This document shows positions 62,338-64,000 of a stretch of 64,000 bases of DNA, in pieces. The notes under the pieces are model-generated. The model saw only the letters and a list, made by a program, of their open reading frames with translations. It did not search any database and was not told the origin of the DNA. Each line of letters opens with the position of its first letter. The first letter of the stretch is position 1. The translations under genes were made by a program, and so were the position numbers. The DNA is from CBDDHT01 sp965228615 (GTDB lineage Bacteria > Pseudomonadota > Alphaproteobacteria > Rhizobiales > Methyloligellaceae): the NCBI GenBank assembly GCA_965228615.1, contig CBDDHT010000004.1, positions 248,001-312,000 of the forward strand, read 5' to 3'.

Positions 62338-63765
62338 ATGGCTGAGATCGCTGTACCTCAACCTAGCGATGCGACAAAGCCAGTTTCCGATCCGGATTCA
62401 GGGAGTGCTCCCTCGCAGCCGCGTTGGCGGCGCCTTATGGGCAAAGCGCTTGGCGATCTGTTCAAGCGCTCAACCTTGCTTATGGGCTCGCGTCTGTCCG
62501 GCGCAGCCATCGGTTTCATCACACAACTTGCGCTGGCCAGGCTTCTCGGTGCCGAGTCGCTGGGCATGTACTATCTCGCCATCAGTCTTGGCGGTGTGCT
62601 GGCCATTCTTGCGGGGCTAGGCTATCCGTCGATAACAGTCCGCTTTATTTCCGAGTACCGGGTGAATGGTGAATGGCATGCCTTGAGGGCCTTTCTGACA
62701 TCCGCTTACCGGACAGCTGCCATAGCCGGAGCAGCCTTGATCGTCGTCACTGGAATCATCGTCTTCGTCTGGCCCACGGCTACGTTCGAACAGCGCCTTT
62801 GTCTAACGCTTGGTGCACTAACGGCGCCTGCGTTCACATTCATTCGTCTGAATGGCGCCATTGCGAATGCCTATCGGCGGTACTTTCTGAGCTTTCTTCC
62901 AGACCTTCTGGTGCGTCCTGCCGTCATGCTGGCAATCATCGGCTCCCTGATCGCAGTCGGTGTGACCATCACCGTTCCGCAGCTCCTGGCGCTCAACCTC
63001 ATCATCGTCCTGGTCGTATCGGTTCCGGTTTTCTTTACCGTTCGTCAGACGACCAGCACAGACCTCGATCAGACGCTTGAGCCCACTCCGATTGCCGATA
63101 CGCCGACCCCGACAGGTTCCAAATGGCGCGTGCACGGGCTGCCAATGGTCGTTGTCGCTCTATTCACGGCGTTGTTTGCCGATGTTGCCATTCTGACCGT
63201 CGGCATTGCGTTGCCGCCTGATCAGACAGCCACCTTCGGCGTGTGCATCAAGATCGCGCTCTTGCTTGGCTTTGCCATCCAGTCCGTCCACCAGCTGATC
63301 ATGCCCGATGCAGCGGAGGCCTATGCGCGCGGCGACAAAGCAGCCGTGCAGAAAACCATCGGCCGCGGCAATCTCTTGAGCATGGTGGCTTGCCTCGGTG
63401 CGACCGGCGGTATCGTCCTGTTTGGAAGTTTCGCTCTGTCCGTCTTTGGAGAGCAGTTCGAACAAGGCTATGCCTGCCTCATCATTCTAGCCCTCAGTCA
63501 GGTCTATCGGGCAGGCGCCGGACCCGTATCGCAAATGCTCAATCTCGCGGGCAAAGAACGTAAGGCGGTGCCGGTGTTCGCAACCTGCCTTGTGCTCCTG
63601 GTGGTTCTCGGAGCCGGTTTGACCCCGTACTTCGGTCTCAACGGTGCAGCCGCATCAGTCTTTCTTGTTACGGCGCTCTGGACCACGTGGCTCGCGGTCA
63701 TCGCCAAGCATCATACCGGCGTCCAGGCATCATTGATCGGCCGCAAAGCGAAGAAAACGGCTTAA
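62338..63765 (+). CDS. Oligosaccharide flippase (Wzx/MATE-like)
   Basis: A 475-residue membrane protein with 12-14 helices after a soluble N terminus of about 40 residues. The segment LMGSRLSGAAIGFITQLALA at the first helix and the pairing of helices fit the polysaccharide transporter (Wzx) family, which flips lipid-linked oligosaccharides. It is the last gene of the four-gene cluster and is followed by a strong terminator-like hairpin. No glycosyltransferase or polymerase is in view. Confidence 0.85.
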   Translation: MAEIAVPQPSDATKPVSDPDSGSAPSQPRWRRLMGKALGDLFKRSTLLMGSRLSGAAIGFITQLALARLLGAESLGMYYLAISLGGVLAILAGLGYPSITVRFISEYRVNGEWHALRAFLTSAYRTAAIAGAALIVVTGIIVFVWPTATFEQRLCLTLGALTAPAFTFIRLNGAIANAYRRYFLSFLPDLLVRPAVMLAIIGSLIAVGVTITVPQLLALNLIIVLVVSVPVFFTVRQTTSTDLDQTLEPTPIADTPTPTGSKWRVHGLPMVVVALFTALFADVAILTVGIALPPDQTATFGVCIKIALLLGFAIQSVHQLIMPDAAEAYARGDKAAVQKTIGRGNLLSMVACLGATGGIVLFGSFALSVFGEQFEQGYACLIILALSQVYRAGAGPVSQMLNLAGKERKAVPVFATCLVLLVVLGAGLTPYFGLNGAAASVFLVTALWTTWLAVIAKHHTGVQASLIGRKAKKTA

Positions 63766-63783
63766 TGACATTGCCGGAATGAA

Positions 63784-63816
63784 AAAGCCGACAGGCATGT
63801 TGCACCTGTCGGCTTT
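63784..63816. terminator. Hairpin terminator between flippase gene and TRAP gene
   Basis: A perfect 12-base-pair stem, AAAGCCGACAGG / CCTGTCGGCTTT, with a nine-base loop. A-rich and T-rich ends lie on the two sides, so it can act in both directions. It lies between two convergent genes. Confidence 0.8.
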
Positions 63817-63880
63817 CCAACTGTTAGGCGACGAGCTTTGCCTTCCAGCTCTTTAGCCCGCCGCGGCTCCGATCATCACG

Positions 63881-64000
63881 TCAGTTAAACACCGACTGTA
63901 CCGCAAGATTCGGTAGATAAAGCGTTATGATCGGGAAGAACATGCACAAAAGGAGCACGCAGCCGTCGGTACACAAGAACGGAAACGACCCCTTCATAAC
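63881..64000 (-). CDS. C-terminal end of probable TRAP transporter large permease (DctM-like), partial
   Basis: The last 39 codons of a minus-strand gene that runs out of the right edge. The translation has FPFLCTDGCVLLLCMFFPII then TLYLPNLAVQSVFN. A hydrophobic final helix followed by a Phe-Pro and L-x-LP ending is typical of DctM/SiaT-type TRAP permeases, which import organic acids with sodium. The assignment rests on a short stretch and is moderate. Confidence 0.5.
   Translation of the reverse strand, partial: VMKGSFPFLCTDGCVLLLCMFFPIITLYLPNLAVQSVFN

Noticed and set aside
1..64000. CRISPR array.
   Set aside because: No regularly spaced direct repeats of 24-48 bases were seen; the only tandem repeat is a heptamer.

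Overview
The window comes from the chromosome of an alphaproteobacterium, most likely a Hyphomicrobiales (Rhizobiales)-like or nearby lineage. This rests on gene order I recognise: secD-secF-Mth938/NDUFAF3-like-NDUFAF6-like-trmFO, uvrA near ssb, and gyrA-lysE-coaD-two cyclophilins-queA-tgt. It also rests on lineage-style protein variants such as UvrA with CPVS in its first zinc finger and Tgt with a reduced zinc site. Coding density is high and the base composition is moderately GC-rich. No taxonomic marker gene is present, so the genus is left open.

Layout. 1-7.8 kb: protein export (secDF), two homologues of mitochondrial complex I assembly factors with a PuuD-like membrane protein between them, a DUF4153 membrane protein and trmFO. 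7.9-13.0 kb: small envelope proteins (a lipoprotein with a possible Cys-His-Asp triad, a SPOR-like protein, a large Sel1-repeat protein), an FAH-family enzyme and a racemase-like protein that lacks its catalytic cysteine. 13.0-22.5 kb: a quaternary-amine region. It holds a proX-proW-proV ABC transporter with a flavoprotein at its end, a DUF3885-like gene, choline-sulfatase (betC) coupled to a divergent SHMT, and a divergent GcvA-like LysR regulator. A plausible scheme is import of choline-O-sulfate or betaine, sulfate removal by BetC, and a C1 reaction by the SHMT-like enzyme. 22.5-28 kb: a TTC38-like TPR protein facing a 1.25-kilo-residue exported TPR-CHAT-SUMF1-like fusion. 28-39 kb: RidA, a cytochrome c, uvrA, a PAP2-like membrane protein, a MAPEG protein, ssb, an SDR-DoxX/DUF2269 pair and a ZnT9-like CDF transporter. 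39.4-47.0 kb: gyrA through tgt, a housekeeping block with several overlapping genes.

48.9-53 kb is the accessory part. An intact tRNA-Lys (TTT) is followed by a compact three-gene operon (DUF2806 protein, zinc-ribbon protein, SIR2-like protein) with lower-GC stretches. After it come an IS481-type transposase relic with two internal stops, a YdcF-like gene, and a decayed tRNA-like 3' end matching tRNA-Lys at 25 of 29 bases. I read this as an old island at a tRNA attachment site carrying a candidate SIR2 defence operon; it is the most interesting locus in the window.

53-64 kb: a beta-lactamase-family hydrolase, an NTF2-like protein, CreA, a DUF2147 protein and an aromatic amino acid decarboxylase-like enzyme. 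Then comes a 5'-truncated IS3-family element whose right end cuts a small membrane-protein gene. The window ends with a four-gene cluster (membrane protein, ATP-grasp ligase, BcsL/FemAB-like acyltransferase, Wzx-like flippase) that probably modifies and exports an envelope glycan, a strong hairpin terminator, and the 3' end of a probable TRAP transporter permease gene on the opposite strand.
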